Part shown: positions 53,692 through 63,569 of the stretch, in pieces | Numbering within the stretch: the first letter of the stretch is position 1 | Layout: each line of letters opens with the position of its first letter | NCBI RefSeq assembly: GCF_014696675.1 | Contig: NZ_JACJQN010000011.1 | Location: 124,001 to 188,000, forward strand | DNA length: 64,000 bases | Source: Phormidium tenue FACHB-1052 | GTDB lineage: Bacteria > Cyanobacteriota > Cyanobacteriia > Phormidesmidales > Phormidesmidaceae | Reading direction: 5' to 3' | The notes under the pieces: generated by a model | What the model was told of the DNA's origin: nothing | Databases searched by the model: none | What the model saw: only the letters and a program-made list of their open reading frames with translations | Made by a program: the position numbers and the translations under genes

Positions 53692-54822
53692 CTAAGCTGT
53701 CGCACGGGCCGCACGGGCTCCTGCCACCTGGGCTTCTCCATAAATATACTGCCCTAGGGCATTAGCCTGACGGCTCGGCGTAGCGAGGTGGGCATTGATC
53801 TTGGCCTCTTTCAGCAAGCGCTGAATATCTTCCCAAAAGAACTCGCCGCCACCACCCGTGAGAATGACATCTGTAACCCGCTCCGGCAGCCAGGCCAACA
53901 GTCGGTTGCACATCTCCCGAGAAAAATTCTCTTTGAGGTTAGGCAAGATATCGTCTAAGTTAGTGGGCCGATTGGCTCCCCGCGGACGGTAGAAGCGCTC
54001 CCCTTTAGGCTGGTTTACAGCCGCGATTAACGCCAAAGACTGGCTATCGGCTCCCTCAATTTGAGATGCGACCTGCTCATAAAACTGGCTCATGGCAAAT
54101 GCTTCACTTCTAGAAACGCCACGCGCAAATCTGAAGTTATCAACCATGATGCAGTCTGTGGTTTGATGCCCAATATCCACGATCGCAACCGGCAGCTTAG
54201 TAAAGTCAATGTTGATGTCTTTCTTCTCTTGCACCTCATTCCAGAGAATGCTGCCATACCCTTCGGGCATGACCCAAACCTTATTGATGGTGATAGTGAT
54301 CGGTTCACCCCGATAGCTCATCACATGAGGCCCCAACAGCAAGCTCATTAGCTGCTCTTTCTCGCGCTCAAACTGATCTTGAGAATGATAGGGCAGTCCC
54401 AAAACTACCGAGATCTCATCTCGCATTTGAAAGTAACCGACACAGGCCAAGACCTTGACCAAAGCATCGTTGACTTTAGACTGGCCAACCCCTAAATTCG
54501 CACCAAAATCTTCTGCGAGCTGTCCCATGGCATAGCCGCTGCCCTGATAAACCATCCAAATGTCAGATAGAGGATCCGTTGCACGGGCCTCGAACGCGCC
54601 TCCCTGCACCTGTTCTATCGACAAGTGTTTGACATTCGCCGGAATGAAGACAACACCATTCGGATCACGGCTGATAGAAGTTTTTGTAGAGGTGCGCCCC
54701 AAATCAACACTGAGAATGGATTTGGACGACACAATGTTTTCCTTAGGTGCTGCGGCGTCGCCTGTGGTTCTCACGGGCGAGGTCTGGTTCATCGGTATAG
54801 AAGCAGCTTGTGACATGGTCAT
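53692..54822 (-). CDS. parM: ParM/StbA-family actin-like ATPase
   Basis: A 376-residue actin-fold protein. Nucleotide motifs: phosphate 1 ILSVDLGRTSTKTSISRD (about 37-54), phosphate 2 VAIVDIGHQTTDCIMVD, and adenosine DVILTGGGGEFFWEDI. Plasmid ParM polymerises into filaments that push apart DNA held by ParR. The first 35 residues are polar and probably flexible. It is the upstream gene of the pair with parR. It could serve an integrated plasmid, or be a chromosomal actin of other use (Alp-type). Confidence 0.87.
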   Translation of the reverse strand: MTMSQAASIPMNQTSPVRTTGDAAAPKENIVSSKSILSVDLGRTSTKTSISRDPNGVVFIPANVKHLSIEQVQGGAFEARATDPLSDIWMVYQGSGYAMGQLAEDFGANLGVGQSKVNDALVKVLACVGYFQMRDEISVVLGLPYHSQDQFEREKEQLMSLLLGPHVMSYRGEPITITINKVWVMPEGYGSILWNEVQEKKDINIDFTKLPVAIVDIGHQTTDCIMVDNFRFARGVSRSEAFAMSQFYEQVASQIEGADSQSLALIAAVNQPKGERFYRPRGANRPTNLDDILPNLKENFSREMCNRLLAWLPERVTDVILTGGGGEFFWEDIQRLLKEAKINAHLATPSRQANALGQYIYGEAQVAGARAARATA

Positions 54823-55290
54823 TGATTCTGAACCCTTTATCGATCATCACAAAAACCACCAACCTCACACCCCCGCAGCAAAGCTAAGTCAAAGACCTCT
54901 AAGGACTTTGACGGGGATCAGGTTTTAGACTTGATGGCTAACTGTCCAAGACTCCTAAATCGACAAAGTGTTCCAGAAAAAGTTTTTCTTTTAAAAGCAG
55001 CACTTTAGTATTAAAATACCAAGCATCTAAACAACTTTGTATATAGCCTGCTTGTCAGTAACCTCTATCATCAACAGGTCAAAAAGATCACAGAGATTCT
55101 CCGTTAAGGCCTATAATCTCTATGTTCTATGCCTATTTGCTCAATCTCTGCAAACATCTATCCGGTGACAGAATAAGCAAAACTGATGATTCTACCAATA
55201 CCTTGTATACATTAATTAGTTCACAGCTTCGACAAATCTAAAATAAATCTGAGGTTTGAGCGAGCCTGGGCAAGCATAGTTTCTCTCGAT
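54823..55290. other. AT-rich region upstream of parM
   Basis: About 470 bases without a gene. It should contain the parM promoter and, by analogy with plasmid R1, could hold parC, but I see no tandem repeats here; the repeat array lies instead at 52109-52273. Confidence 0.4.
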
Positions 55291-55332
55291 AAAAAAGAGT
55301 CCCGGCTAATGCAATTAACCGAGACTCTTTTT
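55291..55332 (-). terminator. Rho-independent terminator of groESL
   Basis: On the minus strand, a stem of AAGAGTC/GACTCTT plus CGG/CCG with one mismatch and a 13-base loop, followed by a T-run. It lies just past the groEL stop codon. Confidence 0.88.
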
Positions 55333-55374
55333 GTTTACCTCAAAGCAGACCCAATACGGGCTGCCTTAACAGAT

Positions 55375-57269
<1,895 letters not shown>

Positions 57270-57581
57270 TTAGCCGAGGGCAGCCAGAATGTCGGACTCG
57301 CGCAGCAGCACGTAGTCATCAGTGCCAAGCTTGATGTCGGTACCGGCGTACTTGGAGTAGAGCACCTTGTCGCCGACCTTGACTTCCACCGGCTGGAACG
57401 AGCCGTTGTCATCGCGCTTGCCGGGGCCGACCTGCACCACTTCGCCCACCTGGGGCTTTTCCTTAGCGGTGTCGGGTAGCAAAATGCCGCCAGCAGTTTT
57501 TTCTTCGGCTTCGCTGACTTTGACCAAAATGCGATCGCCCAGAGGCTTCACAGTAGACACACTCAGGGTGACTGCGGCCAT
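57270..57581 (-). CDS. groS: Co-chaperonin GroES
   Basis: A 103-residue lid protein of the chaperonin: [24 protein letters not shown] (start), [32 protein letters not shown] and [19 protein letters not shown] ribosome site precedes the ATG. First gene of groESL, controlled by the CIRCE element upstream. Confidence 0.97.
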   Translation of the reverse strand: MAAVTLSVSTVKPLGDRILVKVSEAEEKTAGGILLPDTAKEKPQVGEVVQVGPGKRDDNGSFQPVEVKVGDKVLYSKYAGTDIKLGTDDYVLLRESDILAALG

Positions 57582-57632
57582 AACGTACCTCCAAAGGTTT
57601 GCTTAGTAGACGTTTGAGTAATTCAGAATGCG

Positions 57633-57659
57633 TTAGCACTCGCGCATCCTGAGTGCTAA
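57633..57659 (-). promoter_or_regulatory. CIRCE operator (HrcA site) of groESL
   Basis: A perfect CIRCE: TTAGCACTC (57633-57641), nine-base spacer, GAGTGCTAA (57651-57659), 52 bases before groES. HrcA binds this inverted repeat and represses groESL until heat stress. Confidence 0.97.
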
Positions 57660-57730
57660 TTTAGCCGCCAGAAAGTTCTCTCCGCAATTCTCTGGGAGGT
57701 GTGGTTTGCCGAACTTAAAGGTGGGGAGTT

Positions 57731-57840
57731 AGGGGTGGATGGGTGGATGAGTTTAACGAAGTGAAGGCGTAAACCGGCAAAAGAGTCATGGGACCGGGTC
57801 GCCCATCCACCCATCCACCCCTTACCCATCCACTCCCCAC
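57731..57840. repeat. GGGTGGATGGG low-complexity inverted repeat
   Basis: Tracts GGGTGGATGGGTGGATGAG and CCCATCCACCCATCCACCCC form a long imperfect inverted repeat between groES and the next gene. A related single tract precedes the ychJ-type gene near 22280-22315. Confidence 0.6.
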
Positions 57841-58185
57841 TCACCCCTGCCATTCCCCAAACACAATCGACTGCGCCGCTTTCCCAATCCGCCCCAGGTC
57901 TTCGTCAAGCAGCGGTGGCCAGGTGACTCCGGTTTTTTGCCCCTGGGCGTAGAGCTGGCGGCTCTCATAGGAGAGGATGAAAAGGGCTTTGGTGAGGGTG
58001 CGATCGAGGGTGGGTTCGTTCTTGAGGCCTTCAAACAGCGCTTTGAGGGCGAGCAGCAGAGAGGTGACCTGCCCCGGCACGGGTGGTTTGCCCTGGCGTA
58101 GACAGGCGATAAAGGTATCGGGCAGGTCTTCGCTGGTGCCAAGGGTTTGGCGGACGACAAATTCGCGAGAGGTTTCAAAATCCAT
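57841..58185 (-). CDS. Conserved small cyanobacterial protein, unknown
   Basis: A 114-residue helical protein read from the ATG at 58185 (MDFETSREFVVRQTLGTSED); the frame extends upstream to 58296 but that part is probably leader. The core is VTSLLLALKALFEGLKNEPT, ALFILSYESRQLYAQGQKTG and WPPLLDEDLGRIGKAAQSIV. There are no membrane segments and no known motif. Confidence 0.65.
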   Translation of the reverse strand: MDFETSREFVVRQTLGTSEDLPDTFIACLRQGKPPVPGQVTSLLLALKALFEGLKNEPTLDRTLTKALFILSYESRQLYAQGQKTGVTWPPLLDEDLGRIGKAAQSIVFGEWQG

Positions 58186-58405
58186 AGGGTTAACGGTAGC
58201 TGAATAGGGTGATTTAGCCCCGCGTGTGCTGATGGTTGCGGCTGAGTCGACGCTAAGTTTGCCCCAGTTTACCGTCTGGTCGGATTTCAGCAGCATGGAA
58301 CTGTAGAACGGTGTCTTCCTTCAGTTGATAAGGCGTCACAGTATGCGGGCAAGCTGAGCGTAACTGGCGATCGCCCGTTGTTCACCCAAACCTACACAGG
58401 TGCGT

Positions 58406-59602
58406 ATGACCATCCCTTCTCCACTGGCAGCTCCTTTGGCGGTTCCTTTTGTCGATTTGACCTGGCAGCATGGGCCGTTGCAGGAGGCCATTCAGGGGGT
58501 AATTAATGCCGTCATCATCCAGGGAGACTTTGTGCTAGGCCAGGCCTTGGCCGATTTTGAGGCGAACTTTGCTTTGGCCTGCGGTACTCAGTTTGGCGTC
58601 GGGGTAGGCTGCGGCACCGACGCGATCGCCCTGGGTCTGATTGCCTGCGGCGTTGCCCCCGGCGATGAGGTGATTTTGCCCGCCAACACCTTTGTGGCGA
58701 CGCTGATGGGGGTGCTGCGATCGGGGGCAACGCCTGTGTTTGTAGACTGCGATCGCGCCACCGCCCTGATCGATCTCGACGCTGCCGCGCGCGCCATTAC
58801 CCCCCGCACCCGTGCCATTGTGCCCGTCCACCTCTATGGCCAAATGGTCTCGCCCCAGGGATTGCTGGATCTGGCCCACCGCCACCGGCTGATTATTTTT
58901 GAAGATGCGGCTCAGGCCCACCTGGCCCAGCGCGAGGGCTACACCGCTGGTAGCATCGGCCTTGGGGCTGCCTTTAGCTTTTACCCCAGCAAGAATCTCG
59001 GCGCTTTAGGCGACGGTGGCATGTTTGTCACCGGCGATCAGTTGATTGCGGGGATGGCGCGATCGCTACGCAACTACGGAGCCACCAGCAAGTACTACCA
59101 CACCGAACCCCTGGGTACCAACAGCCGGTTAGACACCCTGCAAGCCGCCGTGCTCAACGTCAAATTACCCCACCTGGCAGGGTGGAATCGGGCGAGATAT
59201 GCGATCGCCCAACACTACGATCGCCGCCTCGCCCCCCTGGTTGAGCACGGCATCCTTCCCATAGGCAACGGCGCTGGCCCCGGCCATGTCTACCACCTCT
59301 ACGTGGTGCGCATCACCGACACCTGCCCCATCAGCCGTGCCAATCTCCAGACCCAATTCACCACCGCTGGCATTCAAACCGGCATCCACTACCCCATCCC
59401 CTGCCACCTGCAACCCGCCTTTAGCGCCCTCGGCTATGGCCTCGGCAGCTTCCCTCAAGCCGAAGCCCTCAGCCAAGAGATTCTCTCCTTACCGATGTAC
59501 CCCGGCATGACTCTAGAGCAGGTCGATTACGTCGTAGACGCTATGGTTGAAGCAGTCACCGCCGCTAGATCTGTCGGTGTTTTGCAAGCCGTGAATGGGT
59601 GA
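58406..59602 (+). CDS. DegT/DnrJ/EryC1/StrS-family PLP aminotransferase
   Basis: A 398-residue aminotransferase read from the ATG at 58406 (a GTG at 58400 is possible). PVDLTWQH-like start FVDLTWQHGPLQEAI, EANFALACGTQFGVGVGCGTDA, DEVILPANTFVATLMGVLRSG, EDAAQAH, and the PLP Lys (about K196) in FYPSKNLGALGDGG. These enzymes make amino sugars for cell-surface polysaccharides. It lies directly upstream of the cyanoexosortase pair, which supports an envelope role. Confidence 0.92.
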   Translation: MTIPSPLAAPLAVPFVDLTWQHGPLQEAIQGVINAVIIQGDFVLGQALADFEANFALACGTQFGVGVGCGTDAIALGLIACGVAPGDEVILPANTFVATLMGVLRSGATPVFVDCDRATALIDLDAAARAITPRTRAIVPVHLYGQMVSPQGLLDLAHRHRLIIFEDAAQAHLAQREGYTAGSIGLGAAFSFYPSKNLGALGDGGMFVTGDQLIAGMARSLRNYGATSKYYHTEPLGTNSRLDTLQAAVLNVKLPHLAGWNRARYAIAQHYDRRLAPLVEHGILPIGNGAGPGHVYHLYVVRITDTCPISRANLQTQFTTAGIQTGIHYPIPCHLQPAFSALGYGLGSFPQAEALSQEILSLPMYPGMTLEQVDYVVDAMVEAVTAARSVGVLQAVNG

Positions 59603-59603
59603 A

Positions 59604-59710
59604 GAAAAGTTTTAAGTTTTGAATTTTGAGTTTTGAATTAAAGCCAGAACTCAAAATTCAAAACCAAACACTCAAAACTCCCCACCTCCCTCATCCTCCC
59701 CACCTCCCCC
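59604..59710. repeat. TTTTGAGTTTTGAATT-type inverted repeat plus CCTCC tract
   Basis: AAGTTTTGAATTTTGAGTTT and its inverse AACTCAAAATTCAAAACC form a long A/T hairpin at 59609-59665; a C-rich tract CCCACCTCCCTCATCC continues to the next start codon. Same family as 26728-26822. Confidence 0.7.
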
Positions 59711-60595
59711 ATGCCCTCCCTCCGCCGCTACCTCACTCCCCCCTGGGCGATCGCCGCGCTCCTGGCTATCCTCTACGGGCCGCTGCTGCTCCACTGGGTC
59801 GATGGGTGGCTAAACAAGTCCATCAGCATTCAGCACGAGTACTTTAGCCATGGGCTGTTGGGGCTGCCCTTTGCCGCCTATATCGCCTGGGGTAAGCGCC
59901 AGGCCTGGGCTGAATTGCCCAATCGCTGTCATCCTCTGGGTCTAGGGTTGGTAGGGCTGGCGGCTCTGATGTACCTCACCCATCTGCCTGACTGGATGAA
60001 TCTATCGCTGCCAGTGATGCTAGTGGGGCTGTGTCTGAGCTTGAAATCGATTGCGGGGCTGCGTTTGCAAGCGATTTCTCTCATTTTGGTGGCGCTGGCC
60101 ACGCCAAACCAGCTGCCCTACCTAATTGAGCCTTACATTTTGCCTTTGCAGCGGTTGATTGCGTCGGTGGCGGGGTTCTTGCTGGTGCAGCTCGGCGTTC
60201 CGGTGACGGTCGAGACTATTTACCTGTTCGTGAATGGTCAAACAGTAGAGGTTGCCCCCCACTGCGCCGGGCTTAAGATGCTGTTTACCAGCCTCTACGT
60301 CGCCCTGATGCTGGCCTACTGGACTGGGGCCTACACATCGCGACTGAGAACCGTCCTCTTCGTTGGCGGAACGGTGGCCATTAGCGTGGTGGGCAACATT
60401 CTCCGCAACACGTTTTTGAGTTACTTCCACGGCACGGGGCGCGATGGCGCGTTTGATTGGCTGCACGAGAGCTGGGGCGGTGACCTCTACTCGGCCCTAA
60501 TGTTGCTCACTATCATTTTGCTGCTGCGGCTGATTCAAGATCGGGTGCCCGATCGCCTCAATCTGGCGGTGCAGTCGCCGTCATCGTCGGTGTAG
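59711..60595 (+). CDS. Cyanoexosortase (probably type B)
   Basis: A 294-residue polytopic membrane cysteine protease of the exosortase/archaeosortase family, which cleaves PEP-CTERM-type C-terminal signals and attaches the protein to envelope glycan or lipid. The catalytic Cys is in VAPHCAGLKML (about C184), the Arg in NILRNTFLS (about R231), and the His in WLHESWGG (about H250). About eight membrane helices are visible. Paired with a system-associated protein downstream, ten bases after its stop. Type B is inferred from the partner. Confidence 0.85.
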   Translation: MPSLRRYLTPPWAIAALLAILYGPLLLHWVDGWLNKSISIQHEYFSHGLLGLPFAAYIAWGKRQAWAELPNRCHPLGLGLVGLAALMYLTHLPDWMNLSLPVMLVGLCLSLKSIAGLRLQAISLILVALATPNQLPYLIEPYILPLQRLIASVAGFLLVQLGVPVTVETIYLFVNGQTVEVAPHCAGLKMLFTSLYVALMLAYWTGAYTSRLRTVLFVGGTVAISVVGNILRNTFLSYFHGTGRDGAFDWLHESWGGDLYSALMLLTIILLLRLIQDRVPDRLNLAVQSPSSSV

Positions 60596-60625
60596 ATCTG
60601 TTGTTTGTGGAATGCGATCGCTTCT

Positions 60626-61342
60626 ATGACCCCTCGACCTTCGTCTGTTAGCCTGCTCCCCAGCCGCTGGGTCAACTTAGCTTTGGTGGCTGTGCTTGCT
60701 GCTCTGGCGGGGATGGCGATTTTGCCTGCCTACCTGAACGGGCAGTGGCCCTGGGCCAACAGCCCCCAGGTCGCCCAGATCGATCAGCTCCGCGCCCTGC
60801 AAAAAGAAGGGTTGGCTCTGCCCGGCTGGCAGCAAACCACCGTTGAGCCCGTCCCGATCAACCGCCAAACCTGGACATTGGCGGAGTATCGGGCAGATTC
60901 CCCTGAGGCCCAATCAGCCCCGGTGCAGCAGTTTGCGGTGTTGCTGCACCCCCAGCCTTGGCACAGCAACCAGCCTCAGCTAGAGTGGATCGATCTGGCC
61001 GGGTCGCAAAAATGGCGTATTGAGTCGCGGCGCAGGCTCAAGGTTACCTCTGCCCAGACTGGGCCGGTAGAGGCCAGGTTTTTTCGGGCCTGGGGCGATC
61101 GCCAAAGCTTTGCGATCGTGCAGTGGTATGCCCTGCCCAGCGGCGGCCATCCGTCGCCCAGCCACTGGTTTTGGGCCAACCAGTGGTCTCAGCTCACCCA
61201 GCGCCAACTCACCCCCTGGGTGGCGGTGAGTCTGCTGCTGCCCATGGAGCCGTTGGGCACAATGGATGCCTACCAACCCCTGGCTGAAAACTTAACCGGG
61301 CTAATTCAGCAACAGATCACCGCCGCTGTCTTCAACGCTTAG
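60626..61342 (+). CDS. Cyanoexosortase system-associated protein (EpsI-like)
   Basis: A 238-residue protein read from the ATG at 60626; a TTG at 60605 adds seven residues. One N-terminal membrane helix (WVNLALVAVLAALAGMAIL) precedes an extracytoplasmic domain with PGWQQTTVEPVPINRQTW and SFAIVQWYALPSGGHPSPS, features of the EpsI-like partners of exosortases. It overlaps the converging NfeD-like gene by four bases. It supports the exosortase next to it; exact biochemical role unknown. Confidence 0.8.
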   Translation: MTPRPSSVSLLPSRWVNLALVAVLAALAGMAILPAYLNGQWPWANSPQVAQIDQLRALQKEGLALPGWQQTTVEPVPINRQTWTLAEYRADSPEAQSAPVQQFAVLLHPQPWHSNQPQLEWIDLAGSQKWRIESRRRLKVTSAQTGPVEARFFRAWGDRQSFAIVQWYALPSGGHPSPSHWFWANQWSQLTQRQLTPWVAVSLLLPMEPLGTMDAYQPLAENLTGLIQQQITAAVFNA

Positions 61343-61563
61343 GCAGGTTCAATTAGCAGGGTGTTGCCCTGGCGATCGATTGGGCGAATGGCGTCGCCAG
61401 CCTGAAAGCTGTAGCTTGCCAGGGCAGCGCGAGCTGTCCAATACACGCCGTTGACGCGCACGACCCACTCCGAACCCGGCTGCTCCACAGAGTGAATCAC
61501 CCCAACGCCGGGATAAAATTTGCCTTCTAGCATGGCTCTGATTGGTGTATTTAAGATAGTCAT
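61339..61563 (-). CDS. NfeD-like soluble OB-fold protein
   Basis: A 74-residue protein read from the ATG at 61563, which has a strong AGGAGG ribosome site nine bases upstream. The sequence GVIHSVEQPGSEWVVRVNGV and FQAGDAIRPIDRQGNTLLIE fits the C-terminal NfeD OB domain; the membrane part of full NfeD proteins is absent. Such stubs occur in cyanobacteria. Role unknown; full-length NfeD works with membrane stomatin-like proteins. Confidence 0.75.
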   Translation of the reverse strand: MTILNTPIRAMLEGKFYPGVGVIHSVEQPGSEWVVRVNGVYWTARAALASYSFQAGDAIRPIDRQGNTLLIEPA

Positions 61564-61646
61564 GGCAAATGTGCCTCCTTTTCTCCCCTCGCTCATAAGT
61601 GAAGGTAGAAAGCAATGTGTGACACATGTAGTACGTTACGTAATAA

Positions 61647-61675
61647 AAACGCTCACCCTGCGAGGATGAGCGTTT
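61647..61675 (-). terminator. Rho-independent terminator of the SpoIID gene
   Basis: Arms AAACGCTCA (61647-61655) and TGAGCGTTT (61667-61675) with an 11-base loop; on the minus strand a T-run follows. It ends the transcript coming from 63162. Confidence 0.82.
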
Positions 61676-61723
61676 AAGGATCAGGGTTAAATTTTGGGGC
61701 GTTGCTGATCATCAGTATGATTT

Positions 61724-61797
61724 GCCCCCCTAGCCCCCCAATTCTGGGGGGAACCAGACGACTTCAAAGCCCCCCAAAATTGGGGGGTTGGGGGGCC
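61724..61797. repeat. CCCCCAATTCTGGGGG / CCCCCAAAATTGGGGG repeat
   Basis: Two G/C-arm hairpins, CCCCCCAATTCTGGGGGG and CCCCCCAAAATTGGGGGG, spaced by about 25 bases and bounded by GCCCCCCTAG and TTGGGGGGC. This is a common interspersed element of cyanobacterial genomes. Confidence 0.8.
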
Positions 61798-61920
61798 GAT
61801 GCAGTAACTGTTGCTTTTACAGATTCATTCCTCAATTCAGCAACGCCAATTTTGGCGTCGGCTAACCCCTGGCGAGAAGCCAATCTAATCCGCGGCTACT
61901 TCGGTCGGTGGTCGATATTT

Positions 61921-63162
61921 CTACTCTACGACTAGGCGGGAGAGGCTGGTGCCGGGATAGTAGTTGCCCAAAATTTGGGTGTAGCTGTAGCCCTTAGAGG
62001 CCAGTTCCATCGCGCCAGTTTGGCTCATGCCGTTGCCACCGTGGGCGGCCTGCACGATCGCATCCGACGCCGCGTAGAGCGATTCAACGATGCCGCCGTT
62101 ATAGCTAATGAACTCGCCCGTAGTGTCAGCCACCGCCGCCTGGGTCGTATTGGTTTCTTTAGCAATGCCTTTATAGGCCTGGTAGCGCTGAGTATTGTCG
62201 AGGTCGTAGGCGCGCTGGGCGTGACGCACATGGTGCACCAGCGCATAGGAGCGAGCGGCTACCGCTTGGGCCTTGAGCGCTTCGTTTGGCCAATCTACAT
62301 ACATTTCGCTGCCGACAACGCTGCTGAGATAGTCGTGCATCAGCACAAAGTTGACGGCCATCAGACCCGAGCCATCGGTGATCATCAGCACGCGGCCCTT
62401 GTACCAGCTGTCGCCCACAAAGACATAGCCACCTTCGCCCGGTTCTAGCCAGGCGGTGTTGCTGAGGGCGCAGTTGCCGACAGCCATGCCCGAACCCTGG
62501 GGTTTGAGCACCAGGCTGCTCTGGGCAGGCAGGTTGCAGTGGTTTTGACCGTTGATATCCATCAGGTAGCCGTCTACGGAGGTGGCCACCTCTAGGCTGG
62601 AGGCGTTTTTGGCCACGGCCACCCGCATTTCTAAGTTGGTGTCAATGGTTTTGCCGGGGTCAAAGGCAGCGCCAGCGTTGCTAGGAGCCGGTGGGGCCGA
62701 GGGCTGGGGTAGCGATCGCGCTGCCCCAGAGTTGGTGGCTTGGTTGGTAGACGCAGCCGGGGCCTTAACCGCTGGGCTAGCGGGGGCCGAGGCAGCAGGA
62801 ATTGCTGTCGGAGCTTTGACGGCGGTACTGGTCGCCTCGCCATCGGCGGGCAGCGTGGCCTGCACCAGCAATCGCCGCGCCCGATAGAGATCGACAATGG
62901 ACTGCCGCACCATGCCCGTGGTTTCCCACAGAACTGGGCTTAGGTTACCGGCCTTTGTATCCCGACCCCCAAAAGGAGTCGCCGACACCTGCACCAGCAG
63001 CAGGCTGGCAAAAACTAACCCACCAAAAACTTTAATGCGGCGGCTCTTACTACCCAATGCCCAAGACCATGGCAGTGGTTTGGGATGCAGCGGTTTGACC
63101 CGGACAGACTTGAGTCGCACCGACCGCAGCTTTGGTCGCTGAGCATTCCAGAGATCTCTCAT
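61921..63162 (-). CDS. SpoIID/LytB-domain protein
   Basis: A 413-residue envelope protein. A basic N-terminus with one membrane helix (VFGGLVFASLLLVQVSA) is followed by an Ala/Pro-rich linker (about 110-170) and the SpoIID domain: VLMHDYLSSVVGSEMYVDWP, EALKAQAVAARSYALVHH, FISYNGGIVESLYAASD and HGGNGMSQTGAMELASKGYS ending with YYPGTSL. SpoIID is a lytic transglycosylase acting on denuded peptidoglycan. Many homologues have an extra segment between the YAAS and HG motifs; here it is missing. Confidence 0.88.
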   Translation of the reverse strand: MRDLWNAQRPKLRSVRLKSVRVKPLHPKPLPWSWALGSKSRRIKVFGGLVFASLLLVQVSATPFGGRDTKAGNLSPVLWETTGMVRQSIVDLYRARRLLVQATLPADGEATSTAVKAPTAIPAASAPASPAVKAPAASTNQATNSGAARSLPQPSAPPAPSNAGAAFDPGKTIDTNLEMRVAVAKNASSLEVATSVDGYLMDINGQNHCNLPAQSSLVLKPQGSGMAVGNCALSNTAWLEPGEGGYVFVGDSWYKGRVLMITDGSGLMAVNFVLMHDYLSSVVGSEMYVDWPNEALKAQAVAARSYALVHHVRHAQRAYDLDNTQRYQAYKGIAKETNTTQAAVADTTGEFISYNGGIVESLYAASDAIVQAAHGGNGMSQTGAMELASKGYSYTQILGNYYPGTSLSRLVVE

Positions 63163-63569
63163 GGTGGTTTAACCCAACACCCACGCGTTACGTAATCGAA
63201 CCATAGCCAGAGGCCTTTTCCCATTTAAGGATAAACGTTAAAAAATGCGACGGCTCAGACACATTCGTAACATATACCTAAAGACATAGATTTATAAAGT
63301 ACGGGTGTTTATAGGTTACAAGAAGGCTTTTTTAATTTCTTACGAAGAGAATCCTTCAGTACCTATGGGTCTGACACTAGGCCTAAAAGTTTTTGGACTG
63401 AAGCGTTAATCAGATGCTGCGTGGGAGTTAGGAATACCGGCTTCCCCGTAGATTTATATCGTTTAAGGGCGTTCTAAGGAGCATAGCTAGTCCGTCTCGA
63501 AAGGACGGTTTCTCATCCCTACAAGTTCCCAAGGTTGCGAAGAAGTGGACTTCTGTCGCCTCAAGTCGT
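63163..63569. other. Intergenic region upstream of the SpoIID gene
   Basis: About 400 bases. It should contain the SpoIID promoter; a copy of GTTACGTAAT (63187-63196) lies 25 bases upstream of the start codon. A/T-rich around 63280-63350. No gene or known RNA is visible. Confidence 0.45.
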
